A stretch of 64,000 bases of DNA from Candidatus Scalindua japonica (GTDB taxonomy: Bacteria; Planctomycetota; Brocadiia; Brocadiales; Scalinduaceae): positions 62,001 to 126,000 of the forward strand of contig NZ_BAOS01000003.1 of the NCBI RefSeq assembly GCF_002443295.1, in the 5' to 3' direction. Below are positions 36,331 to 45,583 of the stretch, piece after piece; position 1 is the stretch's first letter; each line of letters opens with the position of its first letter. A model generated the notes under the pieces. That model searched no databases, was not told where the DNA came from, and was given only the letters and a program-made list of their open reading frames with translations. The position numbers were made by a program, and so were the translations under genes.

Positions 36331-38208
36331 ATGTCAAAAGAAGCAAAACTACAAGAAAAAAAGGCAAAAACTAGTAATAGCAAGATTTGGGATATACTCT
36401 GTTCTGTCAGGCTTGCTGTTATAATAATCATCATAATGGCCGTTGCATGTATTTTGGGAACGGTCATTCTCCAACAGAAATCTCCTGAAGAATATGTAGG
36501 CAGGTACGGAGCAGGTCTTGCTAAATTCTACTCTGCAATCCAGTTTACCGATATATTTCACTCCTATTGGTTCTCGTTCCTTCTGGTGTTATTGTGTGTA
36601 AATTTAGGTTGCTGTACTATTAAGAGGTGGCGCAATACGCTACTCATGATCGGTTTCCTGGTTACACATATCAGTATAATCATGATCCTGATAGGCTGTG
36701 TTGTGGACCTTCTTACAGGTGTAAAAGGTGGTGTTAATGTTTATGAGGGGCGATCGGTAGACTACTATCTGAATCGGGCTGACTATCAGAAGGTACCGCT
36801 AGGTTTTCAGGTGTTTTGTGATGATTTTATCATAGAGAAGCATCCTCCCAAATATAAGCTGATCACTTACGTTAAAGACAAAGATAAGCAAAAAGCGGTT
36901 CCTGCAAAAGTTGGTAAGAGGATTAGCGTCCCCGGCTCTAATTATGCGGTTACCGTTAAAGATTTTATATCTGATGCGGAAATTCAACATGAGCCGATAA
37001 ACCTGTCCGATAAACCTGATAATCCGGCTTTATATATTCAGCTTGCAGAGAATGATCAAGTTACTGCAGAAGGTTGGCTTCTTGCTAAAGACCGGAATTG
37101 GTATAATGATACAAGGCGTAATCTGAAAATAGACTATGTCTGGGCTGACACAGATAAGGAGCATGAGAAACTTGCGAATGCTGCGAGTAAGAGCACTAAA
37201 CCGACGCTGGAGATCAGGATTGAAGGGAAAAATATTGTAAAAAGTATGCCGGTTGTAGTAGGGGGAAAAATTCAGATAGAAGGTGCTGAATATGTAATTG
37301 AGATAAAAGAGTTTGTGTTGGACTACTCCAAGAGATTAGTGCCATTAAGTGAGCAGGAACCAAATAACCCCGCTGTAATGGTAGAAATCAGTGGTCCCGA
37401 CGGAAAAGACTCTCGCTGGTCGTTTGCGAAGTATCCGGATTATCAGGATAAGTCTCATCAAATAATCTATAAGGATGTTAAACTTTCCTGTACTGTGCCT
37501 GAGAACTTTTCAGACTCAAAGCATAGAATCAGAATTGTCCAGAATAAAAGTGGAAAAAAGACAATTACCTATATTAAGGATGAAAAGGTAATTAGTACCA
37601 ATGAATGGGAACTTGACAAAAGTTATGATATTGTTGATTCAGAGTTGAGCATCAGGATTGCAAAGTTTTTCCCATCACATAGTTTAAAAAAGATGGTTGT
37701 TAAAAGGGTTGGCGGACATGAGGGCCATAACCATGGTCCTGGTGAACATGTCGGAAACCCTGCTGTTTTAATAGAGATGGAAGGGCCGAGAGGGAAGGTT
37801 GCTGAGTGGGTCTTTGCACATACTCCTCCACATTGGTATCCCGATAACAACTTTGCTGTATTGTATGAAAAATCCGGTATGGAGGTTAAAGATTATAAAA
37901 GTATACTGAGAGTTGTGGAAAACGGCCAAACTATGGTGACAAAGACTATTGAAGTCAACAACCCTCTGAAGTATAAAGGTTTTGTTTTCTACCAGTCCAG
38001 TTATGACCCGGAGGGGGAGAGATACACTGGCCTTCAGGTTACAAAAAACCCAGGTATTATAGTGGTGTATGCCGGATTTATTCTTTTGTGTCTGGGGATA
38101 GTATTTATCTTCTATATAAAGCCTTTCCTGAGAAGGAAATTGAATAAAGGGAAAAAGATAGAAGAGTATTATTCTGAAGAAGAGATGTTAGCGGAACATA
38201 TTGAGTAA
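36331..38208 (+). CDS. resB: cytochrome c biogenesis protein ResB (system II)
   Basis: ResB (Ccs1) works with CcsA to carry heme across the membrane and attach it to apocytochromes c. The 625-aa protein has an N-terminal helix (LAVIIIIIMAVACILGTVIL), two more helices (about 85-130), a very long soluble loop on the outer side (about 150-570) and a C-terminal helix (IIVVYAGFILLCLGIVFIFY). EEYVGRYGAGLAKFY and FHSYWFSFLLVLLCVNL fit the family. Anammox bacteria rely heavily on c-type cytochromes, so this gene and ccsA downstream are central. The loop contains a His-rich insert (GGHEGHNHGPGEH). Confidence 0.88.
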   Translation: MSKEAKLQEKKAKTSNSKIWDILCSVRLAVIIIIIMAVACILGTVILQQKSPEEYVGRYGAGLAKFYSAIQFTDIFHSYWFSFLLVLLCVNLGCCTIKRWRNTLLMIGFLVTHISIIMILIGCVVDLLTGVKGGVNVYEGRSVDYYLNRADYQKVPLGFQVFCDDFIIEKHPPKYKLITYVKDKDKQKAVPAKVGKRISVPGSNYAVTVKDFISDAEIQHEPINLSDKPDNPALYIQLAENDQVTAEGWLLAKDRNWYNDTRRNLKIDYVWADTDKEHEKLANAASKSTKPTLEIRIEGKNIVKSMPVVVGGKIQIEGAEYVIEIKEFVLDYSKRLVPLSEQEPNNPAVMVEISGPDGKDSRWSFAKYPDYQDKSHQIIYKDVKLSCTVPENFSDSKHRIRIVQNKSGKKTITYIKDEKVISTNEWELDKSYDIVDSELSIRIAKFFPSHSLKKMVVKRVGGHEGHNHGPGEHVGNPAVLIEMEGPRGKVAEWVFAHTPPHWYPDNNFAVLYEKSGMEVKDYKSILRVVENGQTMVTKTIEVNNPLKYKGFVFYQSSYDPEGERYTGLQVTKNPGIIVVYAGFILLCLGIVFIFYIKPFLRRKLNKGKKIEEYYSEEEMLAEHIE

Positions 38209-38399
38209 ACCCTGATTTTATAAATTTATATTATACTAATTATAATTTTATTTCATATTCCCTGTTAAAAGATTTTTTGTTGGTGGGTGAAAATCATAAA
38301 ATATGATTTCGTAGAAAATAGTGTTGAATTGTTAATTTTTTAATATATGATTAATAAATAATGATTATTGTTTAGTAAAATATAGAAGAGAGGTTTATT

Positions 38400-39266
38400 A
38401 TGCTGAGTTTAACATTCTATGTGTATATTGCAGCTATAGTTGCTTATATCGTCAGGGAAGTCTGGAGAGCGAAAACTATACGTTGGATCGCTTTTGGCAT
38501 TTTTGCCAGTGGTTTTATATTAAATACAATTGTAGTCCTGAACAGATGGGCCGAAGCAAATCATGCCCCAATGTCTGATAAATATGAATCATTTGTTTTT
38601 TTTGCATGGAGTATAGCGCTTGTTTATCTGATATTTGAACTTGTTACTATCTTTATTGTCAAAGTCCATGAATCCCGTATTGGGATTATTGGTGCATTGC
38701 AAGGTGTTCTGGCGGCATGGATGATCTGCTCTGCGCTTGGTATTGATAATTCAATAAAGGAGTTACCCCCTGCTCTGCAAAGTAACTGGCTGGTCACTCA
38801 TGTAATATGTTATTTCCTCTCTTATTCAGCGTTGAGTATGTCTTTCTCAGCTGCGATAGTTCATTTAATACGTAAAGCTTTTGTTTCTGACAAACCAAAA
38901 GAAGCTGATGCAGGAAGCCATATAAAGAAAGACTATAGTTTTGACAAACTCGCCTATATTGCAGTTTCTATAGGATTTCCTTTTTTAACTATAGGATTGA
39001 TTACCGGTTCGATCTGGGCAAAAGGGGCATGGGGTACATATTGGGGATGGGACCCTAAAGAGATCTGGTCTCTCATCAGCTGGCTTGTTTATCTTACTTA
39101 TATGCATCTACCATTGATGTTGCCTAAAACAAGTATTAAGAAATCATTCAGACCTATATTGCTTTCAATTATCCTCCTGATCGCCTTTCCAATAGTTCTG
39201 TTTACCTTTATGGGGCTACATAAGCTTCCAAGTTCTGCGGATAGTGACCACATATATGCGGAATAA
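38400..39266 (+). CDS. ccsA: cytochrome c biogenesis protein CcsA/ResC (system II)
   Basis: CcsA is the heme-handling partner of ResB. The 288-aa membrane protein has seven or eight helices and the tryptophan-rich WWD signature KGAWGTYWGWDPKEIWSLI that binds heme. Conserved His are present before and after it (WLVTHVICY and YMHLPLML). It begins 191 bases after resB in the same direction with AGAGAGG upstream, and is probably in the same transcript. A hairpin follows at 39305. Confidence 0.92.
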   Translation: MLSLTFYVYIAAIVAYIVREVWRAKTIRWIAFGIFASGFILNTIVVLNRWAEANHAPMSDKYESFVFFAWSIALVYLIFELVTIFIVKVHESRIGIIGALQGVLAAWMICSALGIDNSIKELPPALQSNWLVTHVICYFLSYSALSMSFSAAIVHLIRKAFVSDKPKEADAGSHIKKDYSFDKLAYIAVSIGFPFLTIGLITGSIWAKGAWGTYWGWDPKEIWSLISWLVYLTYMHLPLMLPKTSIKKSFRPILLSIILLIAFPIVLFTFMGLHKLPSSADSDHIYAE

Positions 39267-39304
39267 AACTTAAATTACTAATGCATGTTTTAGTAAAAAT
39301 TCTA

Positions 39305-39347
39305 TCAGATCCTTCAGTTGCATACTTAGATGTGCTGAAGGGTCTGA
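39305..39347 (+). terminator. probable terminator after ccsA
   Basis: TCAGATCCTTCAG and CTGAAGGGTCTGA form a 13-bp stem with one mismatch (G-T pair in RNA) around a 17-base loop. The following sequence is AT-rich but has no long T-run. Confidence 0.5.
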
Positions 39348-39583
39348 ATTAAATATCTCCTCTTATTTCACTCCTTCTACACAGATAAACGGTTTGTTAA
39401 AATTGTAAAAATTATATTTACAATTTGTGAGAAATAACTATATTCTAGGTTTTAGCTGTGCAAGTTCCGAAAAAATATCGTATATCTTTCAATGTTGATC
39501 GTACTTTCAACCTCTGTAAGACAGACCTACTGTCAGACATACAAAATAGTAGCAATTCTACTGCGACCATATGGAGTAAATTA

Positions 39584-39862
39584 ATGGAAATTACCAGGTT
39601 GCATATCGTTATCGAAGGAATAGTTCAGGGTGTCTTCTTCAGGGCCAGTACAAAAGGAGAGTCTGAGAAGCTGGGTCTTACCGGTTGGGTAAAAAATTGT
39701 CCAGACGGAAGAGTCGAAGCCGTTTTTGAAGGAGATATTGATAAGATTGACAGGATAATAGAGTGGTGTAAGAATGGGCCTCCGGGAGCAGTGGTCAGAA
39801 ATGTGGAAACGGTCTGGGAACAGGCAACCGGTCAGTATGATACATTTTCTATAAGGTATTAA
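39584..39862 (+). CDS. acyP: acylphosphatase
   Basis: A 92-aa acylphosphatase hydrolysing carboxyl-phosphate bonds. HIVIEGIVQGVFFRASTKGE contains the phosphate-binding VQGVxFR with the catalytic Arg, and GWVKNCPDGRVEAVFEG holds the catalytic Asn. I place the start at ATG 39584; a longer frame from 39458 adds 42 residues with no family match. A small housekeeping-type enzyme of uncertain physiological substrate. Confidence 0.9.
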   Translation: MEITRLHIVIEGIVQGVFFRASTKGESEKLGLTGWVKNCPDGRVEAVFEGDIDKIDRIIEWCKNGPPGAVVRNVETVWEQATGQYDTFSIRY

Positions 39863-39898
39863 AATACTTCGTGTAATTAGTGAAATTCGTGTACCTTC

Positions 39899-40183
39899 AT
39901 GATTAACATAAATGCTGTTAAAGACGGAATCGTTGTATCAGTAAAGGTACAGCCAAACGCAAGTAAGGAGAGAGTTGTAGGGGAGTATGCTGATCAGATA
40001 AAAATTGCTGTTACTGTTGCACCAGAGAAGGGAAAGGCGAATAAAGCGGTAGTTAAAGTACTTTCACAGTGGCTTGGTATAAAAAACTCAGATATACAGA
40101 TAATTTCAGGTGAAACATCAAGAGATAAAAAAGTATTTATAAGAAATATTAATGAAGAGGATTTTAGCAGGATTAAAATATGA
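39899..40183 (+). CDS. DUF167 (YggU-like) protein
   Basis: A 94-aa member of the YggU/DUF167 family, small alpha-beta proteins of unknown function. VSVKVQPNASKERVVGEY and APEKGKANKAVVKVLSQWLG are the conserved blocks, followed by IISGETSRDKKVFI. Its end overlaps the ileS start by four bases (ATGA), so it is translationally coupled to ileS. Confidence 0.9.
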   Translation: MININAVKDGIVVSVKVQPNASKERVVGEYADQIKIAVTVAPEKGKANKAVVKVLSQWLGIKNSDIQIISGETSRDKKVFIRNINEEDFSRIKI

Positions 40184-42993
40184 GTTATAAAGATACGATA
40201 AATTTACCAAAAACAAAGTTTTCCATGAAAGGGAACCTTGTTCAAAGAGAGCCTGAATTCCTGAAAAAATGGGAAAAAGAGGGCCTCTACGCACAAATTC
40301 GGAAAGCTAAAGAGGGTGCGGACAAATTTATTTTACATGATGGACCACCGTATCCTACTGGTGATCTTCACATTGGGACCGGATTAAACAAGATATTAAA
40401 AGATATAATTACCAGATTCTATACAATGAAAGGTTATGACACTCCCTATATACCCGGCTGGGACTGTCATGGCTTACCAATTGAACACAGAGTGTTACAG
40501 GAACTGGGAACAAAAGCGAAAGGTATGGAAAAACTTGAGATTCGCAAAAAATGCAAGAAATATGCTGAAAAATTTGTGAAAGTACAAATGAATCAGTTTA
40601 AGGCACTGGGAGTTTCCGGTGATTGGGACTCCGCATACCTGACATTTACTCCTCAATATGAAGCGGGAATCATTGAAGTGTTTGGCAGGCTGGTGGAGAA
40701 AGGATACGTTTATAGGAGCCTGAAACCCATTCACTGGTGTATGCGCTGTGAGACTGCTCTTGCCGAGGCAGAGTTGGAATATCAGGACCAGACCAGTCCT
40801 TCAATCTACGTTAACTTTAAATTAATAGAAGTGCCCAAAAATCTTTTTCCGGGAATGGGGGGAGAAGATATTCATATGTTGATATGGACTACTACTCCAT
40901 GGACATTACCGGCAAACCTGGCTATCGCGGTACATCCGGAATGTCAATACACAGCAATACGATACATAAATCCGAAAACACAAAAAAGACAGGTTTCAAT
41001 ACTGGCAGAAGACCTGGTGAACTCCGTCATGAAACTGAGAGAAATAGAGGGATATGAGAGACTGGGTTGTGTCAAAGGCAGCGCGCTGGAAGGCTTGAAA
41101 TATCAACATAAGATTATGAAGCGGGAAGGGTCTGTTGTTCTCGCGAATTACGTAACTCTTACTGATGGTACCGGTTGTGTGCATACCGCTCCCGGACACG
41201 GTCAGGACGATTACCAGACGGGTTTGAAATATAACCTGCCGATAGTAAGTCCTGTTGACGCAACTGGCGTTTTTACGCAAGAAGCCGGAGATTTTGTAGG
41301 GCTGAATATATATGACGCTAACAAATCAATCACTGAAAAACTTGATGAATTGGGTCTTCTGTTCCATATGGATAAGATCGGTCACTCATATCCTCACTGC
41401 TGGCGTTGCAGGAAACCGGTAATTTTCAGGGCAACAGAACAGTGGTTTGTGGGTATTGACCATCATGACCTCAGAACAAACGCTTTGGATCAGATAAAGA
41501 ATTCAAATTGGATTCCGTCATGGGGTGAGGTTCGACTCTCAAATATGATAAAAGACCGCCCGGATTGGTGTATATCTCGTCAACGTTCCTGGGGGGTGCC
41601 GATACCGGCTTTCTATTGTACTCATTGTGAAGAGACACTTTTAGACGTGAATGTTGTTAATCATGTTCGTGACATGTTTCTTCAACATGGCGCGGATAGC
41701 TGGTTTTACAAAGAGACGAATGAGTTTCTGCCGGAAGGTACAAAGTGTCAGAAATGTGGTTCTACCAATTTTGAAAAAGAGAACGACATATTTGATGTTT
41801 GGTTCGAGTCCGGTTCCAGTCATCACTCTGTGTTGAACAAACGTGACGCATTATCCTTCCCGGCTGACATCTATCTTGAGGGAAGTGATCAGCATCGCGG
41901 ATGGTTTCAACTCTCACTACTTCTTTCTGTTGCCGCGTGGGGGACTGCTCCATTCAAAACGGTACTGACTCACGGTTTTGTAGTGGACGAACACGGTAAG
42001 AAGATGTCTAAATCGCTGGGGAACTTTGTATCGGTGGGAGATGCCTTGAAACAACTGGGTGGCGATATTGTAAGGCTGTGGACTGCTTCGATGGAGTACC
42101 GGAATGAAATGCACGCTTCACCTGAAATAATTTTAAAAACTTCAGATCCCTACAGGCGGATCAGAAATACTTTCAGATATATTCTGGGCAACTTATCCGA
42201 TTTTGATCCTGAAAATGATTCGGTAGAGTACGCGCAAATGCCGGAGATTGACCGTTGGGCGCTGCACAAGACTGATGAACTCATTACCTCTGTGACGTCC
42301 GCGTATGAGTCTTTCCAGTTCCACCGCGTCTATCACAATATCCTCAACTTTTGTGTGGTAGAGATGAGTTCATTCTATTTTGATATTATGAAGGACCGGC
42401 TATATACTTTTTCAAAGAGTTCTGTTGAAAGGCGTGCAACACAGACTGTTCTTCATAAGATAAATTCAGTGTTAGTTAGGCTTATTGCTCCAATTCTTGT
42501 GTATACTTCCGAAGAGGTGTGGATGGAGATCAATCCGGGTGGCAGTAGTGTTCACCTGTCAGAATGGCCTGTTGCTGTTGAGCAACACAAAGATATAACC
42601 CTTAACGATAAATGGGAAAAGATTATCAAGATCAAAACAGATGTAGCAAGAGAACTTGAAAAAATGAGAGTGGCCAGGCAGATCGGCAGTTCCCTTGAGG
42701 CTGCGGTTGATCTTTATTCTGAAGATTCCGGATTACTTAATTTGTTAAAAGAATACGAGCATGATTTTGCAATGATCTTTATCGTTTCAGAAGTAAATAT
42801 AAGCAATTCACCCCTTGACTCTGGAAATAATGGAGAAATATTTGATACACTCTCTATTAAAACACGGGTTTCAGATAGCGGTAAATGTGACAGATGCTGG
42901 AACTTCCGCAAAGAAGTTGGCAAGATAGAAAAATACCCGACACTGTGTAATCGATGTGCAGAGGTTATTGCAGAAGTTGAGGTTAAAAAATAA
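40180..42993 (+). CDS. ileS: isoleucyl-tRNA synthetase
   Basis: IleS charges tRNA-Ile and edits misactivated valine. The 937-aa class I synthetase has DGPPYPTGDLHIGTGLNK (the HIGH-type motif), the editing domain (WTTTPWTLPANLAIAV), KKMSKSLGNFV (KMSKS) and a C-terminal zinc-binding module (CDRCW and CNRCAEV). All four regions are intact and the length is usual for bacteria. Confidence 0.98.
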   Translation: MSYKDTINLPKTKFSMKGNLVQREPEFLKKWEKEGLYAQIRKAKEGADKFILHDGPPYPTGDLHIGTGLNKILKDIITRFYTMKGYDTPYIPGWDCHGLPIEHRVLQELGTKAKGMEKLEIRKKCKKYAEKFVKVQMNQFKALGVSGDWDSAYLTFTPQYEAGIIEVFGRLVEKGYVYRSLKPIHWCMRCETALAEAELEYQDQTSPSIYVNFKLIEVPKNLFPGMGGEDIHMLIWTTTPWTLPANLAIAVHPECQYTAIRYINPKTQKRQVSILAEDLVNSVMKLREIEGYERLGCVKGSALEGLKYQHKIMKREGSVVLANYVTLTDGTGCVHTAPGHGQDDYQTGLKYNLPIVSPVDATGVFTQEAGDFVGLNIYDANKSITEKLDELGLLFHMDKIGHSYPHCWRCRKPVIFRATEQWFVGIDHHDLRTNALDQIKNSNWIPSWGEVRLSNMIKDRPDWCISRQRSWGVPIPAFYCTHCEETLLDVNVVNHVRDMFLQHGADSWFYKETNEFLPEGTKCQKCGSTNFEKENDIFDVWFESGSSHHSVLNKRDALSFPADIYLEGSDQHRGWFQLSLLLSVAAWGTAPFKTVLTHGFVVDEHGKKMSKSLGNFVSVGDALKQLGGDIVRLWTASMEYRNEMHASPEIILKTSDPYRRIRNTFRYILGNLSDFDPENDSVEYAQMPEIDRWALHKTDELITSVTSAYESFQFHRVYHNILNFCVVEMSSFYFDIMKDRLYTFSKSSVERRATQTVLHKINSVLVRLIAPILVYTSEEVWMEINPGGSSVHLSEWPVAVEQHKDITLNDKWEKIIKIKTDVARELEKMRVARQIGSSLEAAVDLYSEDSGLLNLLKEYEHDFAMIFIVSEVNISNSPLDSGNNGEIFDTLSIKTRVSDSGKCDRCWNFRKEVGKIEKYPTLCNRCAEVIAEVEVKK

Positions 42994-43764
42994 TCAATTA
43001 ACAGTCTCTGTAGTGGTTTATTTATCAAAATAATGTTTGTCAACGCCAGATTGGACCCACACATCTAATTTGTGAATCTGTATGAAGAGTTGCGTGTGGT
43101 ATTACATTTTTCATATTGCTAAAATGTACTTATAAACCGATTCAGGTTTAAGCGTAAGCCCTCGATAATCGCATATCTGGTTAACTCAGATTTTCCTCTG
43201 AAGAGTATTGTTGTCATTATATGATTACAAGTCAGATCAGTAGTAACCAGTTAGGTTTTTGTATATTACAAATTAATGCTATAGAGCTGTCATTCCCGCA
43301 TGCTTTAAGCGGAAATCCAGATTGAACGAACCACCTGGATACCCGATAAAGGAATTCGGGTATGACAAAAGCGGTATCTGCAAAAACCTAAGCAGATGTA
43401 CTTCAGCCAGATAGAAATCTATCTTCACTATTATGATCTAATTTGAATCTTTCTTGATTTTTTTCTGCAATAATACTCATATCATGTTCCTGAGAAGTAA
43501 CAAACGATTTAAAAATGGCAAGAGCCATCGGTAATGGAAACGTAAGACTCAATGATCTGCAAATAAGAAACTCTCGTCAATGGGGAGCTTGTTGGTTATT
43601 TTGTGAACTCTGGAATTTATTAGAACTGGATCAATTCTCTCCAATAGAGCAAGACATCTCTTCATCAACTCAAGATTACAGATTATTATATTGATGCCCG
43701 TTTCACCTGCTTCAATTCTCACGTTTGGCGCATCTACGGTTGAATGAAGTAGCAATTTTACCTT
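42994..43764. other. intergenic, start of the accessory stretch
   Basis: About 770 bases with no supported gene. At 43289-43366 there is a dispersed palindrome: GTCATTCCCG at one end and CGGGTATGAC at the other, with ATCCAG/CTGGAT inside. The minus-strand open frame at 43549-43755 has no recognisable domain and I leave it out. Confidence 0.45.
43289..43366. repeat. dispersed palindromic intergenic element
   Basis: GTCATTCCCGCATGCTTTAA at the left and GGAATTCGGGTATGAC at the right are nearly complementary, with AAATCCAG and CTGGATACC forming the inner arms. This wording is frequent in intergenic DNA of many bacteria and is not specific to this locus. Confidence 0.5.
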
Positions 43765-44028
43765 CTATCGCAAACTACGTAAAACTGGATTCAGTAAACG
43801 CAGCCCAAACATAAATCGACCAACAATATATAATGGGGAAAAAATATATGCCAAAATTCGATTTAACAACATATTTCTTGCATAAGAAAATGCAACTGGA
43901 ACAATAAAATCTCGATTCCAACCGCGTAGCACCAAAGCTATAAACACGATAATATACAGAAAAATAAACCCAATAAATAACTCAATCATACTCATGCCAA
44001 ACACTCCATTAATCTTTAACTTAACCAA
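43765..44028 (-). CDS. small membrane protein of unknown function
   Basis: An 87-aa protein with one clear membrane helix (ELFIGFIFLYIIVFIALVL) and a second hydrophobic, Arg-containing C-terminal half. An internal ATG (MSMIELF) may be the true start. Its beginning overlaps the end of the minus-strand gene at 44016-44534, so the two form an operon. I do not recognise the family. It may be an anchor or partner for the upstream protein. Confidence 0.45.
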   Translation of the reverse strand: MVKLKINGVFGMSMIELFIGFIFLYIIVFIALVLRGWNRDFIVPVAFSYARNMLLNRILAYIFSPLYIVGRFMFGLRLLNPVLRSLR

Positions 44029-44534
44029 GTAAGACGCGCTAACTCTATCCGCATATTGCTACAAACAATAGAAGAGAAATAACCTATATGACGAGCTAGT
44101 TCCCTCGTGGTACTTTCGTTTGCAACATCCAGAACACTATCAGGTGTGGGGTGTGTCCAGTCATAATCTGCAATTACATGAACGCCTATTTCGTGAGCAA
44201 TGGTATTGGCCATAGCAGCATCAGCATCGCCACCTGTTACGTTCGCAGCATCTGATTGGACACTACTAACATTAATGTTGCTCTCATAACCAGCACTTTG
44301 TCCGTTCACACCATTTGCTTTTAGTTTGTTATTAAGATTAATATGCCACTCCGTTAGAGACTGTTTTCTTCCAGTATCTTTGTCTGGTACTGTACCTGCT
44401 ACCCATGTAAAAAATACTTGGTCATTCTGTAATGTTTCAAAACAAGTAGCAAAAATCTGTTCTACCAAATCTCTAACTCGACTGTTAAATGCAGGATCAT
44501 TGGCATAATGGATAACAATATTAATTGAAGTCAT
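44016..44534 (-). CDS. unknown protein with a metalloprotease-like His cluster
   Basis: A 172-aa protein with no signal peptide. The centre reads ANTIAHEIGVHVIADYDWTH. This resembles a metzincin zinc site but has one residue too many between the first His pair (H-E-x-x-x-H rather than H-E-x-x-H), so protease activity is doubtful. The N-terminal half (NIVIHYANDPAFNSRVRDLV) looks like an alpha-beta fold. It is followed by the small membrane protein. Both lie next to transposon genes and may be part of an acquired island. Confidence 0.5.
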   Translation of the reverse strand: MTSINIVIHYANDPAFNSRVRDLVEQIFATCFETLQNDQVFFTWVAGTVPDKDTGRKQSLTEWHINLNNKLKANGVNGQSAGYESNINVSSVQSDAANVTGGDADAAMANTIAHEIGVHVIADYDWTHPTPDSVLDVANESTTRELARHIGYFSSIVCSNMRIELARLTWLS

Positions 44535-44636
44535 TTTTTTACCATATTCGTTGCAATAAAATTAGTTGGACGAAGCCGCTATCGCGGAGAACAAAATCGG
44601 AAATTTATTATATAATGTAACCTCACACCCTCAACG

Positions 44637-44655
44637 GGAGGGTGAATCTATTAAC
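44637..44655. promoter_or_regulatory. hairpin upstream of the integrase
   Basis: In the stretch just before the integrase, CACCCTC and GAGGGTG flank AACGG, giving a 7-bp stem about 30 bases before the start codon. Together with a nearby CCGC-TAT-CGCGG hairpin it may belong to the end of the IS91-type element. Confidence 0.4.
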
Positions 44656-44675
44656 AAATAGGAGGTTACAGGTCT

Positions 44676-45583
44676 ATGAAAACATTATCTCAATCCGATT
44701 TCAACAAAAATTACCAAACGCATCTAAAGCACCTACGCTTGAAAGGACTCCGGCCAAAAACAATCGAGGCTTATTCACGTGCCATCCGACGGATCGGTGA
44801 TTATTTTGACAATCAGATACACGATCTATCTGAACAGCAACTACTTGACTATTTTTCCAATCTCCTCAATACCCATTCATGGAGCGCAGTCAAATTAGAC
44901 CTCTACGGACTAAAGTTTTTCTACACTCATGTGCTTCATAAGCGTTGGGAGCAAGTAAATCTTATTAAACCACCCAAAACGCAACGTTTGCCCGATATTG
45001 TCACCATTAATGAAGCCCACCAACTTTTCCAGGTGACGAGAAAACTCAGTTACCGGGCCTTCTACTTTGTTCTTTACAGTCTTGGTCTCCGCCTGGGTGA
45101 AGGACTACGTCTTGAGGTTAGCGATGTCGATTCTCAGCGAATGCGGGTGCATATCCGCGATAGCAAAGGCAATAAAGACCGTTTCGTACCCCTGCCAAAG
45201 GTAACCCTGAATCTCTTACGCCGTTTTTGGCTTGTTCATCGCAATCCTGTCTTTCTATTTCCAGGCCGTCATGGTGGCTTGAAATCAGCCCACCTGGCAA
45301 AAACACCTCTGAATAGAAATGGCGTTCAGGCCACTCTGCGTAAGGTAGCCCGGGAGTGTGGAATTAAAAAAAAATTACACCACACAGTCTGCGACACAGC
45401 TACGCAACCCATCTGATTGAGGCGGGTGTTGATCTGCTTGAAGTACAAAAAATCCTCGGCCACCACAGTATTTTAACCACTGCCAAATATACCCACCTGA
45501 CCTCTCATACAAATCGTAATGCCTTGCAATTAATTAATGATTTGATGAATGGTTTTTCCATAGAATGGGGGAATGTTATATGA
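44676..45583 (+). pseudogene. tyrosine recombinase/integrase, frameshifted, partner of the IS91 transposase
   Basis: A phage-type integrase: SAM-like N-terminal domain (HLRLKGLRPKTIEAYSRAIR) and catalytic domain with the first Arg in LGLRLGEGLRLEVSDV. The first frame stops at 45416. The remaining signature, [18 protein letters not shown] and [15 protein letters not shown], with the HxxR, His and Tyr, lies in the -1 frame to 45583. Adding one A to the A9 run at 45366-45374 restores a full protein of about 302 aa. Its stop overlaps the ATG of the transposase (ATGA). Such integrases accompany some IS91-family elements. Confidence 0.8.

Noticed and set aside
43549-43755. 68-aa minus-strand open frame
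   Set aside because: No recognisable motif, weak start, and it lies in decayed intergenic DNA.
44060-44230. Functional zinc metalloprotease on the minus strand
   Set aside because: The motif is H-E-x3-H, one residue longer than HExxH, so I only call it protease-like.
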